64,000 nt of DNA from assembly GCF_002078015.1 (NCBI RefSeq), contig NZ_LWBP01000078.1, positions 62,001-126,000 of the forward strand, in the 5' to 3' direction. The DNA comes from Niastella populi (lineage in GTDB: Bacteria; Bacteroidota; Bacteroidia; Chitinophagales; Chitinophagaceae). Shown one piece after another: positions 44,033 through 52,719 of this stretch (position 1 is the stretch's first letter; the number at the start of each line of letters is the position of its first letter). The notes below the pieces were generated by a model, which searched no databases, was not told the origin of the DNA, and saw only the letters and a list, made by a program, of their open reading frames with translations. Both the position numbers and the translations under genes were made by a program.

Positions 44033-47000
44033 ATGAGAAATTTTAAGGCTTATTTATTAACCCTTTTACTGCTTTGTGCCGGACTGCTGAGCGGGTATTC
44101 CCAGGTTACTACCAGTAGTATGACGGGGGTTGTTAAATCAACTAAAGGAGAACCCCTGGTAGGCGCAACAGTGGTAGCCCGCCACGAACCAACCGGTTCA
44201 ATGTTCACAACCCTTACAAGAACCGGCGGCGTCTTCGACATTACTAATATGCCGCCCGGAGGTCCGTATACAATTACAATTACATATGTAGGTTATACCG
44301 CTTTTAAAAAAAGCGAGGTAAATATTCCGTTAGGTGAAAAGTTCGACCTGCAAACCGAAATGTCTGATAAAGAATTACAATCGGTAGTGGTTACTGCGGC
44401 AGGCCGTAAAGGGATCACTGAAAAAACGGGCGCTTCGACCAACATCAGCAACCGGTTGGTACAAAATATGCCCAACATTGCCCGTAGCTTAACCAACCTT
44501 ACCCGCGTTACGCCTCAAAGCAACGGGAACAGTTTCGCGGGCATGAATAACCGGTATAATAATATCATGATCGACGGTTCGCTGTTCAACAACAACTTCG
44601 GCCGCAGCGGTGATGGTATGGTGCCCGGTGGCGCCACTTCGGCTATTTCTGTAGATGCCATAGACCAGGTGCAGGTAAACATCGCCCCTTATGATGTTCG
44701 CCAGGCCGGTTTCGTAGGCAGTGGTATCAACGCCGTAACGAGAAGAGGTACCAACAACTGGTACGGTACGGCTTATGGCTATTACCGCAACCAGGATTTC
44801 ACCGGTAAAAAAGTGAAGGACAGGGATGTTCCCAATGCCAAACGCTCAACCAAGATCTTTGGCGGCAGTATTGGTGGCCCCATCATCAAGGACAAACTGT
44901 TCTTCTTCTTCAACATGGAATCGGAAAAAAGAACGCAGCCGGGCCAGACGTGGGTGGCTAAAACAAGTGCATCAGATAACAATCCCAACTCTACCTCGGT
45001 GTTGGCCAGCGACCTCGATGCGGTGAGAACATACCTCATGAATACACCTAAATTTGGCGGTTTTGATCCGGGCGCTTACCAGGGGTATGATTTTGAAACC
45101 GATAATACAAAGTTTCTGGGCCGTGTTGACTGGAATATTACCAGCAAGCACCGGGCAACATTCCGTTTTACTACATCGGAGACCAATGACGATGATATGG
45201 TGAACTCGTCCAGTACTTCAGGCCTTTCGAATGTAGCCGGTATCAACAACAGCCGTCGCGGCGGGCCAACCGGCGGTATGGCCTATACCGGTACCAATTT
45301 CAAGAACAACGTGAAAGTGTGGTCGGGCGTTTTTGAGTTGAACTCCACCTTCAACGGCCAGTGGAGCAACCAGTTCATCGCTTCTTATACCAAAAACGAA
45401 TTGGTACGTGTGCCCAACAGCAATGTACCGTTTGTTGACATCATGAACAATGGTTCCAACAACGTATATATTTCATTTGGCACCGATCTTTTCTCTTACA
45501 AAAATGAGATCCGTGATAAAGCCCTTAATATATCGGAGAATGTTACTTATGTAACAGGCAAACACTCAATTACTGCAGGGATTAACTTCGACGCCATGCA
45601 GTTCGCCAACTCATTCACCAGTGCTGCCGGCCCTGGTTATTACCGGTATTCCAGCCTGGCATCATTCCTGGCCGACGAAGCGCCTTCGGTATATGCCCTC
45701 GCCTACGACCCAACCAATGCAACCGGCATAAAGGTTCCCGAAGCGAAATTTTCACAGTTAGGTTTTTATTTGCAGGATATTTTCTCGGTAACCAATAAAT
45801 TGAAACTTACTTATGGTTTGCGGGTCGATCTGCCAATGTATCCATACGATCCGCCACGCAACCAGGCGCTGGAGCAGGTTGTGTTCAAAGACCAAAACCT
45901 GATGGATGAGCAGTTCGATGTAAGCCAATGGCCATGTGCCAAACCGCTGTGGTCGCCCCGCTTCGGTTTCACCTATGATGTAAAAGGCGATAAATCGCTG
46001 ATTGTACGTGGTGGTACCGGTATTTTCACCGGTCGCATCCCATTCATCTGGCTGGTAAACCAGGTAGGTGATAATGGCGTTGTTCGCGCCCTGTACCAGC
46101 CCACCGGCGCTACGCTGGCAAACATCAGATATAGTACCGATAGAAATGCCCACCTGCCGCCAACGCCGCTTCCTCCGGTAGGAACCACCATCCCTAACGG
46201 GTCGTCTTATAGCGCAGCAGCTCGAGATTTCAGAATGCCGCAGGTATGGCGTTCAAATCTGGCGGTTGACAAACGTTTTGCGGGCAGTTACACCGCCACT
46301 TTCGAGGCTATATATACGAAAATGATCAACAACGTGTATTTCCGCAATGCTAACCTGGGTGAACAAAGTGGCACGCTTGGCGGCGTGGCTGATAAACGCC
46401 CAACCTATACACAAAGGTTGAACTCCGGCATTAACCAAATGATCGTTATGGACAATACCAGCAGAGGCTACAGCCTGGCATTGACCGGTCAGTTACAAAA
46501 GGCATTCTCTAACAAATGGGAAGCCGGTATCGCCTATACTTACACCCTGGCTAAAGAAGTGGCTATCGGAAGCTCTGACCAAAGCGCCAGCGGTTTCAAC
46601 ACCAATAACATTATCAACAATCCTAACCAGCCTGACCTCGGCCATTCAAACTTTGCCGTTCCTCACCGTATCGTAGCGAACGCCTCCTATCGCCTGGAAT
46701 ATCTGAATAAAAATATGGCCACTACTTTCAGCCTGTTCTATTCGGCACAGCCACAGGAACGTTACACGTACCGTTACGCCAACGATATCAACGGCGATGG
46801 CCAGCGTAACGATGCCATCTATATTCCAAAAGATCCATCAGAAATTGCATTTGTGGAAGGCGCAACGCTTGGCGGTAAAACCTATACAGCACAGGAACAA
46901 AGCGATGCTTTCTTTAAATACATTGAAAACGACCCGTACCTGAAAAAACACAAAGGTGAATACATGGAAAAGTATGGCGCCGTACTTCCATGGAACCATA

Positions 47001-47302
47001 CCGTTGACCTGAGAGTTTTACAGGACTTCATTTACAGAAGAGGGGCAAATAAACATACTTTACAATTCAGCGTAGATGTAATTAACCTGCTGAACCTGTT
47101 GAACAGCGAATGGGGTTACCGCTATGCTTATACATTCGGAACCTTCCAGGATATGGGGGTGTTGGGGACACAAAACCCTTTCAACCGGGCTGCACCAAGA
47201 TATACTTTCGATCCGGCCGGTCCAGCTAAGGGATATCAGCCAAACTACTCAACAACCAGCACCTGGGGCATTCAACTTGGTTTAAGATATATCTTCAACT
47301 AA
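44033..47302 (+). CDS. TonB-dependent receptor, Oar-like
   Basis: Outer-membrane receptor, 1089 aa from ATG 44033, which starts the signal peptide (MRNFKAYLLTLLLLCAGLLS); an ATG nine codons earlier is possible. A carboxypeptidase-regulatory-like domain (about 25-110, GVVKSTKGEPLVGATVVA) is followed by the TonB box region (LQSVVVTA), plug (about 125-235, NNIMIDGSLFNNNFG, SAISVDAIDQVQVNIAPYD, GSGINAVTRRGTN) and a long barrel. The IAPYDVRQAGF and SAISVDAIDQ runs are typical of the Oar group implicated in surface protein transport or secretion-linked receptors. Single gene with its own terminator. Confidence 0.93.
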   Translation: MRNFKAYLLTLLLLCAGLLSGYSQVTTSSMTGVVKSTKGEPLVGATVVARHEPTGSMFTTLTRTGGVFDITNMPPGGPYTITITYVGYTAFKKSEVNIPLGEKFDLQTEMSDKELQSVVVTAAGRKGITEKTGASTNISNRLVQNMPNIARSLTNLTRVTPQSNGNSFAGMNNRYNNIMIDGSLFNNNFGRSGDGMVPGGATSAISVDAIDQVQVNIAPYDVRQAGFVGSGINAVTRRGTNNWYGTAYGYYRNQDFTGKKVKDRDVPNAKRSTKIFGGSIGGPIIKDKLFFFFNMESEKRTQPGQTWVAKTSASDNNPNSTSVLASDLDAVRTYLMNTPKFGGFDPGAYQGYDFETDNTKFLGRVDWNITSKHRATFRFTTSETNDDDMVNSSSTSGLSNVAGINNSRRGGPTGGMAYTGTNFKNNVKVWSGVFELNSTFNGQWSNQFIASYTKNELVRVPNSNVPFVDIMNNGSNNVYISFGTDLFSYKNEIRDKALNISENVTYVTGKHSITAGINFDAMQFANSFTSAAGPGYYRYSSLASFLADEAPSVYALAYDPTNATGIKVPEAKFSQLGFYLQDIFSVTNKLKLTYGLRVDLPMYPYDPPRNQALEQVVFKDQNLMDEQFDVSQWPCAKPLWSPRFGFTYDVKGDKSLIVRGGTGIFTGRIPFIWLVNQVGDNGVVRALYQPTGATLANIRYSTDRNAHLPPTPLPPVGTTIPNGSSYSAAARDFRMPQVWRSNLAVDKRFAGSYTATFEAIYTKMINNVYFRNANLGEQSGTLGGVADKRPTYTQRLNSGINQMIVMDNTSRGYSLALTGQLQKAFSNKWEAGIAYTYTLAKEVAIGSSDQSASGFNTNNIINNPNQPDLGHSNFAVPHRIVANASYRLEYLNKNMATTFSLFYSAQPQERYTYRYANDINGDGQRNDAIYIPKDPSEIAFVEGATLGGKTYTAQEQSDAFFKYIENDPYLKKHKGEYMEKYGAVLPWNHTVDLRVLQDFIYRRGANKHTLQFSVDVINLLNLLNSEWGYRYAYTFGTFQDMGVLGTQNPFNRAAPRYTFDPAGPAKGYQPNYSTTSTWGIQLGLRYIFN

Positions 47303-47321
47303 TAACAACATCCGCGATGTT

Positions 47322-47357
47322 AAAAGGGTGGGCCGCGAATGCGGCTCACCCTTTTTT
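47322..47357 (+). terminator. Terminator of Oar-like receptor gene
   Basis: Stem AAAAGGGTG-G-GCCGC / GCGGC-T-CACCCTTTT with a GAAT loop and one mismatch, ending in six T residues. Confidence 0.88.
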
Positions 47358-47528
47358 ATTGTTGTCAGGTTTCAAATTGTAGCGGGATGGAAAAAATTGT
47401 TAACGTACCGGTTCAAAATTAAAATCGTCTGGAACGTATTAAACTGATGCGTTTTCATACGATAAATTAATGATCCTTTTATTGAAAATCAAGCGAAGAG
47501 GAATGTGAATTGTAAATACTTATTTCAA

Positions 47529-48353
47529 CTACCCCTTGCTCTTATTCCGCCAGCCCCACTTCAAAAACACGGGTAACGCTTTTGCCCAGGAACGGATGTC
47601 ATGTTTGCCATCGGGTAATTGCAGGTAACGCATGGCTTTCCCTTCCAGCCAGCCTTTCGCCAGCAGTTCGCGCATCACATCTATGGTATCGTCAATAGAG
47701 TCGATCACATTATTACCATTGCGGTCTTCCGTTTCATCGAGCTCCCCGGCCTGAAAAAAGAATTTCAAGTTGGGATTGTATTGTCCCTGCCGTATCTGGT
47801 TGTGCATCAACCGATGGGTAGCTTCATTGAAGTCCTTATCTTTCCGGTCTTTTGAGCGCCACCACAATGAACCAGAGAACACACCCACTTTCGAAAACAC
47901 ATCCTGGTTGTTCCAAACCAGGTCAAGGGCGCTTAGTCCGCCCAACGAAAAACCGGCAAATGCGATCTCGTTGAAAACAAGGTTGCTATAACGCGAATGA
48001 ATATATGGTAATAATTCCTCTAAAATAAACTGGCGGTACTGAGGGGCTTTGGAACCGCGGCCCTTGAAGTCGGGGCTGCTGATCATCCCATATTCATCGA
48101 GGCGGTCTTCCCCGCTATGAATACCAACACATAATAAAGGGGTGATGGTTTCGGTCTGCAGCAGATAACCGATCATTTTATCAAAGCCCATGGCTTCAAC
48201 ATCCTGACCGTCATTGAATAATAATAAACCCAGCGGGCTATCTCCGGCATTGCCGGCCGGACCGTAACAATTTATCGTTACTGTACGTTGGAGCGCTTCA
48301 GATGGCAATTCAACCGTTTCTACGATTATCCCGGTACTAACTTCTGTTTGCAT
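47529..48353 (-). CDS. Putative esterase, alpha/beta hydrolase fold
   Basis: 274 aa, Fes/IroE/esterase-D-like family without a signal peptide, so cytoplasmic. The nucleophile elbow is GFSLGG (about 154-159); the acid is in AGELDETEDRNGN (about 217-229); the His is in GKHDIRSWAKAL (about 251-262). LLLFNDGQDVEAMG (about 42-55) forms the oxyanion region. It is divergent from the ATP-grasp gene with about 140 bases between starts, suggesting a shared control region and common pathway with the ATP-grasp / amine-ligase genes. Confidence 0.88.
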   Translation of the reverse strand: MQTEVSTGIIVETVELPSEALQRTVTINCYGPAGNAGDSPLGLLLFNDGQDVEAMGFDKMIGYLLQTETITPLLCVGIHSGEDRLDEYGMISSPDFKGRGSKAPQYRQFILEELLPYIHSRYSNLVFNEIAFAGFSLGGLSALDLVWNNQDVFSKVGVFSGSLWWRSKDRKDKDFNEATHRLMHNQIRQGQYNPNLKFFFQAGELDETEDRNGNNVIDSIDDTIDVMRELLAKGWLEGKAMRYLQLPDGKHDIRSWAKALPVFLKWGWRNKSKG

Positions 48354-48413
48354 GGCGCCAAAAATAGTTAAATCTGCAATAGTGGTAACGTTAAAAGTAC
48401 AGGAATTGTACGA

Positions 48414-48445
48414 TTTGTTTATTCACTATGCTTCCGATAAATTTG
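48414..48445 (+). promoter_or_regulatory. Bacteroidota-type promoter of ATP-grasp gene
   Basis: TTTG at 48414-48417, 20 bases, then a perfect TAAATTTG at 48438-48445. It is 47 bases upstream of the ATG at 48493 and inside any longer reading frame starting at 48352, supporting the shorter gene. Confidence 0.7.
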
Positions 48446-48492
48446 GTAGCAGGGACCTGAATTCAGGGATCGCATCACACAAATGTGCTTGT

Positions 48493-49479
48493 ATGAAAAA
48501 AATAGGTATTCTTTTCGGCCGGGAACGAACTTTTCCAATGGCATTTATAGAACGCATCAATAGCAGGAATACACATGATATTGTTGCAGAACCTGTTCAT
48601 ATAGACAAAGTAATACAAGGCGCCGGGGTTGAATATGATGTGATCGTCGATCGCATTTCCCACGATGTTCCTTTCTACCGTTCCTATCTTAAAAATGCAG
48701 CCATTTGCGGCACTGCGGTCATCAATAACCCTTTCTGGGGAAGCGCCGATGAAAAATTCTTCAACAACTGCCTTGCGGTGAAGATCGGGGTGCCGGTACC
48801 AAAAACCGTCATTCTGCCCTCATATGAAATGCCACCCGAAACCAGTCCCGACTCATTCGTTAATCTCGCCTGGCCGCTTGACTGGGAAAAGATCTTTGAC
48901 TATGTGGGGTTTCCGGCCTACATGAAACCCTTCGCAGGCGGCGGCTGGAAAAATGTTTACAAACTGCATAACAGCGAAGAATTCTTTCATATTCACAAAG
49001 AAACCGGCCAGCTGGTAATGCTGTTGCAGGAAGAAATTGTGTTCGAAGAATATTACCGGTGCTATTGCATTGGCGGAAAGTATGTGCACATAATGCCATA
49101 CGAACCGCATAACCCCCATCACCTGCGCTATACCAAACAATACGCGCCCACACCAGACAAAATACAGCAGATGTCAGCAATCGTATGCCGCCTCAATCAA
49201 TACCTGGGCTATGATTTCAATACAGTTGAACTGGCCATACGCGATGGTGTTCCTTACGCAATCGATTTTTGCAACCCGGTGCCCGATGCTGACCGGCCCA
49301 GCATTGGCGACGATAATTTTGAATGGGTGGTTGAAACCGCTGCTACCTATGCCATTGAAAGGGCGCTAACACACCAGCCGGGACACGATAACCTTACCTG
49401 GGGCGAATTTACCAAACGGAGTATGACCCGCGAAGAGTTGGGCGAAATAAAAAACGAAGTACTGGAAACGGAGGAATGA
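48493..49479 (+). CDS. ATP-grasp family ligase-like protein
   Basis: 328 aa from the ATG at 48493 (MKKIGILFGRERTFPMAF). An N-terminal Rossmann-like domain (about 1-95) precedes the ATP-grasp region: AYMKPFAGGGWKNVYKL (about 139-155) as the flexible glycine-rich loop, LLQEEIVFEEYYRCY (about 177-191), and the Mg-binding end VELAIRDGVPYAIDFCNPVPDAD (about 244-266, in parts). ATP-grasp enzymes join a carboxylate and an amine or thiol. The next gene 160 bases on is a carboxylate-amine ligase, and a promoter fits just upstream. The exact substrate is unknown. Confidence 0.83.
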   Translation: MKKIGILFGRERTFPMAFIERINSRNTHDIVAEPVHIDKVIQGAGVEYDVIVDRISHDVPFYRSYLKNAAICGTAVINNPFWGSADEKFFNNCLAVKIGVPVPKTVILPSYEMPPETSPDSFVNLAWPLDWEKIFDYVGFPAYMKPFAGGGWKNVYKLHNSEEFFHIHKETGQLVMLLQEEIVFEEYYRCYCIGGKYVHIMPYEPHNPHHLRYTKQYAPTPDKIQQMSAIVCRLNQYLGYDFNTVELAIRDGVPYAIDFCNPVPDADRPSIGDDNFEWVVETAATYAIERALTHQPGHDNLTWGEFTKRSMTREELGEIKNEVLETEE

Positions 49480-49515
49480 GTTGACGAGTTGATGAGTTGA
49501 CTGGTTGACTAGTTA
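49477..49515. repeat. Tandem array of GAGTTGAC/GAGTTGAT units
   Basis: Four degenerate 8-9-base units (GAGTTGACGAGTTGATGAG and so on) start on the ATP-grasp stop codon. They are the reverse sense of the 6180-6237 array. Confidence 0.65.
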
Positions 49516-49639
49516 AAAATGGAACAGCATATCAGTAAATAAATAGGTGAACCGTTAGTTGAACGAAATACCTTTGTACCAAATAAGCATCAAATCATAA
49601 AAGCCCCCTGTAGGGGTTGGGGGTAATAAGAACATACGA

Positions 49640-50752
49640 ATGGCAAACATAAACTTTTCGCAATTCACGCTTGGCATTGAAGAAGAATACATGGTACTCG
49701 ATCCTGTTAACAGAGAGCTGAAAAGCCACCAGCAACGGATCGTTACCGAAGGACAAAAGGTAATAAAAGATAAGGTAAAAGCAGAAATGCATCAGGCCGT
49801 GGTGGAAGTTGGCACCGATGTTTGCCGCAATGTTGATGAAGCTTTTAAAGATGTAGGCAACCTGCGCCGCACCATCTCACATATAGCCGGTGATCTGGGT
49901 TTTTGGGTTGGCGCTGCCGGCACCCATCCCTTCAGTCATTGGGAGAGCCAGTTGATAACCGATCATGCGCGCTACAAAGAAATACTGGATGTATTACAGG
50001 ATGCCGCACGCAGCAATCTCATTTTCGGGCTGCACGTACATGTAGGCATGGAAAGCCGCGAAATGGCCAACCACATAGCCAATTCAACCCGGTACTTCTT
50101 ACCGCACATTTATGCGTTGAGCACCAACTCACCCTTCTGGGAAGGCCGGAACACCGGTTATAAATCGTACCGGTCGAAGATCTTCGACAAGTTTCCCCGT
50201 ACCGGCATACCCGAAACCTTCGATACCATTGAGGACTATGACAATTTTATAAAGCTGCTGGTTAAAACCAACTGTATCGACAACGCCAAAAAGATCTGGT
50301 GGGACCTCCGCGTTCATCCATTCTTCAACACGGTGGAGTTCAGGATCTGCGATGTTCCTTTAACCGTACAGGAAACAATTTCCATAGCCGCCTTATTCCA
50401 GGGCGTGTGCGCCAAGATCTATAAACTGCGTACACAAAACCTCAACTTCATTCAATATTCCCGGGCACTTATTAACGAAAACAAGTGGCGGGCCAGCCGC
50501 TATGGCATCGATGGCTTACTGATCGACTTTGGGAAAGAAGAAGAGATCAATACCCGTGTGCTGATCTATGAGCTGCTCGATTTTGTAGATGATGTGCTCG
50601 ATGAACTGGGCAGCCGTCATGCCATTAATTATATTACCAAACTAATGGAAGAAGGTACCGGGGCCGACCGGCAGTTAAAAGTATTTCAGCAAACGAACAG
50701 CCTGGTGAATGTGGTGGATTATATTCGTAGCCAATTTTTGGCGGGAATATAG
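49640..50752 (+). CDS. Carboxylate-amine ligase (YbdK/GCS2 family)
   Basis: ATP-dependent ligase of the glutamate-cysteine ligase type 2 family, 370 aa (usual 360-380). Signature LGIEEEYMVLDP (about 11-22), EVGTDVCRNVDEA, AAGTHPFSHW (about 93-102), GLHVHVGMESRE (about 132-143) and FFNTVEFRICDVPL (about 231-244). All core acidic residues of the active site are seen. The YbdK group has weak or unknown substrates. It follows an ATP-grasp gene and precedes, after an insertion-like interval, an amidotransferase and second ATP-grasp-like gene; together they look like an amide-forming pathway. Confidence 0.92.
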   Translation: MANINFSQFTLGIEEEYMVLDPVNRELKSHQQRIVTEGQKVIKDKVKAEMHQAVVEVGTDVCRNVDEAFKDVGNLRRTISHIAGDLGFWVGAAGTHPFSHWESQLITDHARYKEILDVLQDAARSNLIFGLHVHVGMESREMANHIANSTRYFLPHIYALSTNSPFWEGRNTGYKSYRSKIFDKFPRTGIPETFDTIEDYDNFIKLLVKTNCIDNAKKIWWDLRVHPFFNTVEFRICDVPLTVQETISIAALFQGVCAKIYKLRTQNLNFIQYSRALINENKWRASRYGIDGLLIDFGKEEEINTRVLIYELLDFVDDVLDELGSRHAINYITKLMEEGTGADRQLKVFQQTNSLVNVVDYIRSQFLAGI

Positions 50753-51060
50753 GCAAGTTGTAAGTTATAAGTAATAAGTTGTAAGTTCCTGAATTCAAAC
50801 CTCGCTGTTAAATAAAGGGCTGCACGCTTTTCAGAAAATTGTAGCTGGAATTGCTGTTAGCATCAGGTCGTTGGTTTTAAGTTTGCCCGTTATATATAAA
50901 TTTTCACCATAATACAAGGCTCGTATTTGCCGCATTAAGGCACTACCAGTCTTATGGGCACAATATTTGTTAACATTTGCCCGTTCATTATTTCAATCCC
51001 GTCCCTATATCCACATGGAATTCCCGAAATAAATTACCTGGTTAAACAAATCTGTCCGGT
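50753..51060. other. 308-base gap after carboxylate-amine ligase
   Basis: Begins with a tandem array of AAGTTGTAAGTTATAAGTAA sense (50754-50788). The remainder is AT-rich upstream sequence of the following lipoprotein gene. No gene seen. Confidence 0.45.
50754..50788. repeat. Tandem array of AAGTTGTAAGTT units
   Basis: Three imperfect copies of a GTTGTAAGTTATAA-like unit directly follow the carboxylate-amine ligase stop. Related in reverse sense to 7621-7659. Confidence 0.55.
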
Positions 51061-51594
51061 ATGAAAAAGTTCCTGATCAGTAGCTGGCCTGCTATTCTAT
51101 TGCTGTTTTTGATAGCGTCGTGCGGCAAAGAAAAAAGCCTGGAAGAAGACCTTGCACAATACTATATTAAATGCAAGGTAGGCAGTGTTGACAAAACATT
51201 TAATATTGGCGCAGTGGCTTCCCAGCTAGACCTTGGCGGTGGCCTGATCAGCTATTCTGTTTTTGGGAAAACAGTTTCTGACCCCAATAACCTGGAGAGC
51301 CTCGGTTTTACCATTCAGCTCTCCGTTCCTTTTGCCACAGGCACCTACAAGGAAACCGATCCTACTACCGACTATTCCCTGGCAGGCATTTATAATCCTA
51401 ACACAACCGAGGCTGCGGAAATATTTGCCAGCCGGTACGATGAGGAAGATCCATTCCAGATCACTTTCACCGAGATCACGGGCACTACGTTAAGCGGAAT
51501 CTTTAAAGGCAAGTTGTTTGTCAATAACGCCGATCCCGATGCAGATTCGCTGGTGCTTACAAACGGATCGTTCAGAGTGAAATTTCAGAAGTAG
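51061..51594 (+). CDS. Hypothetical lipoprotein
   Basis: 177 aa, lipoprotein signal MKKFLISSWPAILLLFLIAS with lipobox IASC (Cys 21). The mature part is a beta-rich domain (VGSVDKTFNIGAV, LGFTIQLSVPFATGTYKETD, FTEITGTTLSGIFKGKLFV) typical of small Bacteroidota surface lipoproteins of unknown function. It lies between the carboxylate-amine ligase and the ethanolamine operon but shows no link to either. Confidence 0.8.
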   Translation: MKKFLISSWPAILLLFLIASCGKEKSLEEDLAQYYIKCKVGSVDKTFNIGAVASQLDLGGGLISYSVFGKTVSDPNNLESLGFTIQLSVPFATGTYKETDPTTDYSLAGIYNPNTTEAAEIFASRYDEEDPFQITFTEITGTTLSGIFKGKLFVNNADPDADSLVLTNGSFRVKFQK

Positions 51595-51610
51595 TTCCTG
51601 AGGCGTGAAA

Positions 51611-51645
51611 CGGCAAACCCCGACTCCATCGGGGCAAGCTGTGAA
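51611..51645. repeat. Dispersed 35-bp hairpin repeat, copy 2
   Basis: Reverse complement of 11784-11818 with a single mismatch. It sits between the lipoprotein gene and the tandem array on the eutC stop. Confidence 0.8.
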
Positions 51646-51754
51646 ACGTGAAAGCCCCCCATTCTACTATTAATCAGCCTGCGGCACAGAAACCCTTTAT
51701 CAACTTTATCACCTCTATCAACATTTCAACAATTCTCCAAAATTCCCTGTATTC

Positions 51755-51815
51755 CATTAGCTAATTATCGAATTATCACATTAGCTAATTATCGAATTAT
51801 CACATTAGCTAATTA
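51755..51815. repeat. Perfect 24-bp tandem repeat (2.5 copies) on the eutC stop codon
   Basis: Two perfect 24-base copies (51755-51778 and 51779-51802) plus 13 bases of a third, beginning CATTAGCTAATTATCG. The TAA stop of eutC (51805-51807) is formed inside the third copy. This is the cleanest of the dispersed arrays. Confidence 0.9.
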
Positions 51816-52566
51816 GTCTTCCATTGTCTTTCAAACCAACGCCCGAAAGTTGCAGCCGCAATGATTCACTGATCATATAGAATATCCTTTCTGCCGCAGC
51901 AGGGTAGTTCAATCCCTCCGGCCTGATGTTGGAAATGCAGTTGCGTGCTTCATCGGTTAACCCCGGCGCAGGGCGCCAGGTAAGATATACGCCTAAGCTA
52001 TCGGGTGAGCTCAATCCGGGCCTTTCTCCTATAAGCACCGCAACCAGCCTTGCCTTCAACAAATGGCCGCATTCGTCACCAATGGCCACCCGGCCTTCCT
52101 GTACAATACATACAGGCGCAACCGATAGTGACGCTTTTTCAAATAGCGGCAGCAATAATTTCAGAACGGGAATGGCATGGCTGTTAATAGCCGTGGCAGA
52201 TAATCCATCGGCCAGCACCAGGCAAAGATCATAACCGGTACTATTGAATTCCGTTAACTGATCATGCGATGCCGTATGCAGCCGCCGTCCTTTATGTGGG
52301 TATTGCAAATATTCGCTGCGGCTGGCAGCCTGTGTTTGTAAGGTAAAAGATGCCTGTTGTAATGATCGCAATTCGTTCAATAACACCGGCTGATCCAACA
52401 CCGCATAAACCGCATCACGCGCATGGGCGTGCGCCAGCCTGAATTGCAGCAAAGCCTGCAATGGCTCTGCCGTGCCGGTTCTTCCCAAAGCAATACGGGC
52501 GGCGGTAAACTCTTTTAAATTAGCCCAGGGATCTGTTTGAACGATATGTTTTTCTATGTTACCCAT
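51805..52566 (-). CDS. eutC: Ethanolamine ammonia-lyase small subunit
   Basis: Light chain of the adenosylcobalamin-dependent enzyme that splits ethanolamine into acetaldehyde and ammonia. 253 aa (usual 250-295). Family marks: TPWANLKEFTAARIALGRTG-like start (WANLKEFTAARIALGRTG, about 14-31), QASRSEYLQYPHKGRRL, DLCLVLADGLSATAINSHAI, and LIGERPGLSSPDSLGVYLT. Its coding end is formed by a tandem array. The upstream eutB is 153 bases away with an inverted array pair in the gap. Confidence 0.94.
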   Translation of the reverse strand: MGNIEKHIVQTDPWANLKEFTAARIALGRTGTAEPLQALLQFRLAHAHARDAVYAVLDQPVLLNELRSLQQASFTLQTQAASRSEYLQYPHKGRRLHTASHDQLTEFNSTGYDLCLVLADGLSATAINSHAIPVLKLLLPLFEKASLSVAPVCIVQEGRVAIGDECGHLLKARLVAVLIGERPGLSSPDSLGVYLTWRPAPGLTDEARNCISNIRPEGLNYPAAAERIFYMISESLRLQLSGVGLKDNGRLIS

Positions 52567-52574
52567 TCAATTAT

Positions 52575-52712
52575 TGAGTTATTCAGTTATTCAGTTATTC
52601 AGTTGTTCAGTTGTTCAGTTGTTCAGTTCAAAACCCGCTATTAATTACCTGTAAACATGGGCGCATCAGCGCCCTTAAAAAATTAACTTAATAACTGAAC
52701 AACTGAATAACT
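52575..52712. repeat. Paired inverted 8-base arrays with central hairpin between eutB and eutC
   Basis: Left array 52575-52629 has six or more perfect 8-base units (GTTATTCA three times, then GTTGTTCA three times); right array 52690-52712 carries the reverse sense (ATAACTGAACAACTGAATAA). The centre holds a perfect GGGCGC-ATCA-GCGCCC hairpin (52659-52674). The whole can fold into a cruciform and may uncouple or stabilise eutB and eutC mRNA. Confidence 0.8.
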
Positions 52713-52719
52713 TATGAAC

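Noticed and set aside
48352-48492. N-terminal extension of the ATP-grasp gene by 47 residues
   Set aside because: It begins inside the divergent esterase start region and contains a perfect promoter element, so the gene most likely begins at 48493.
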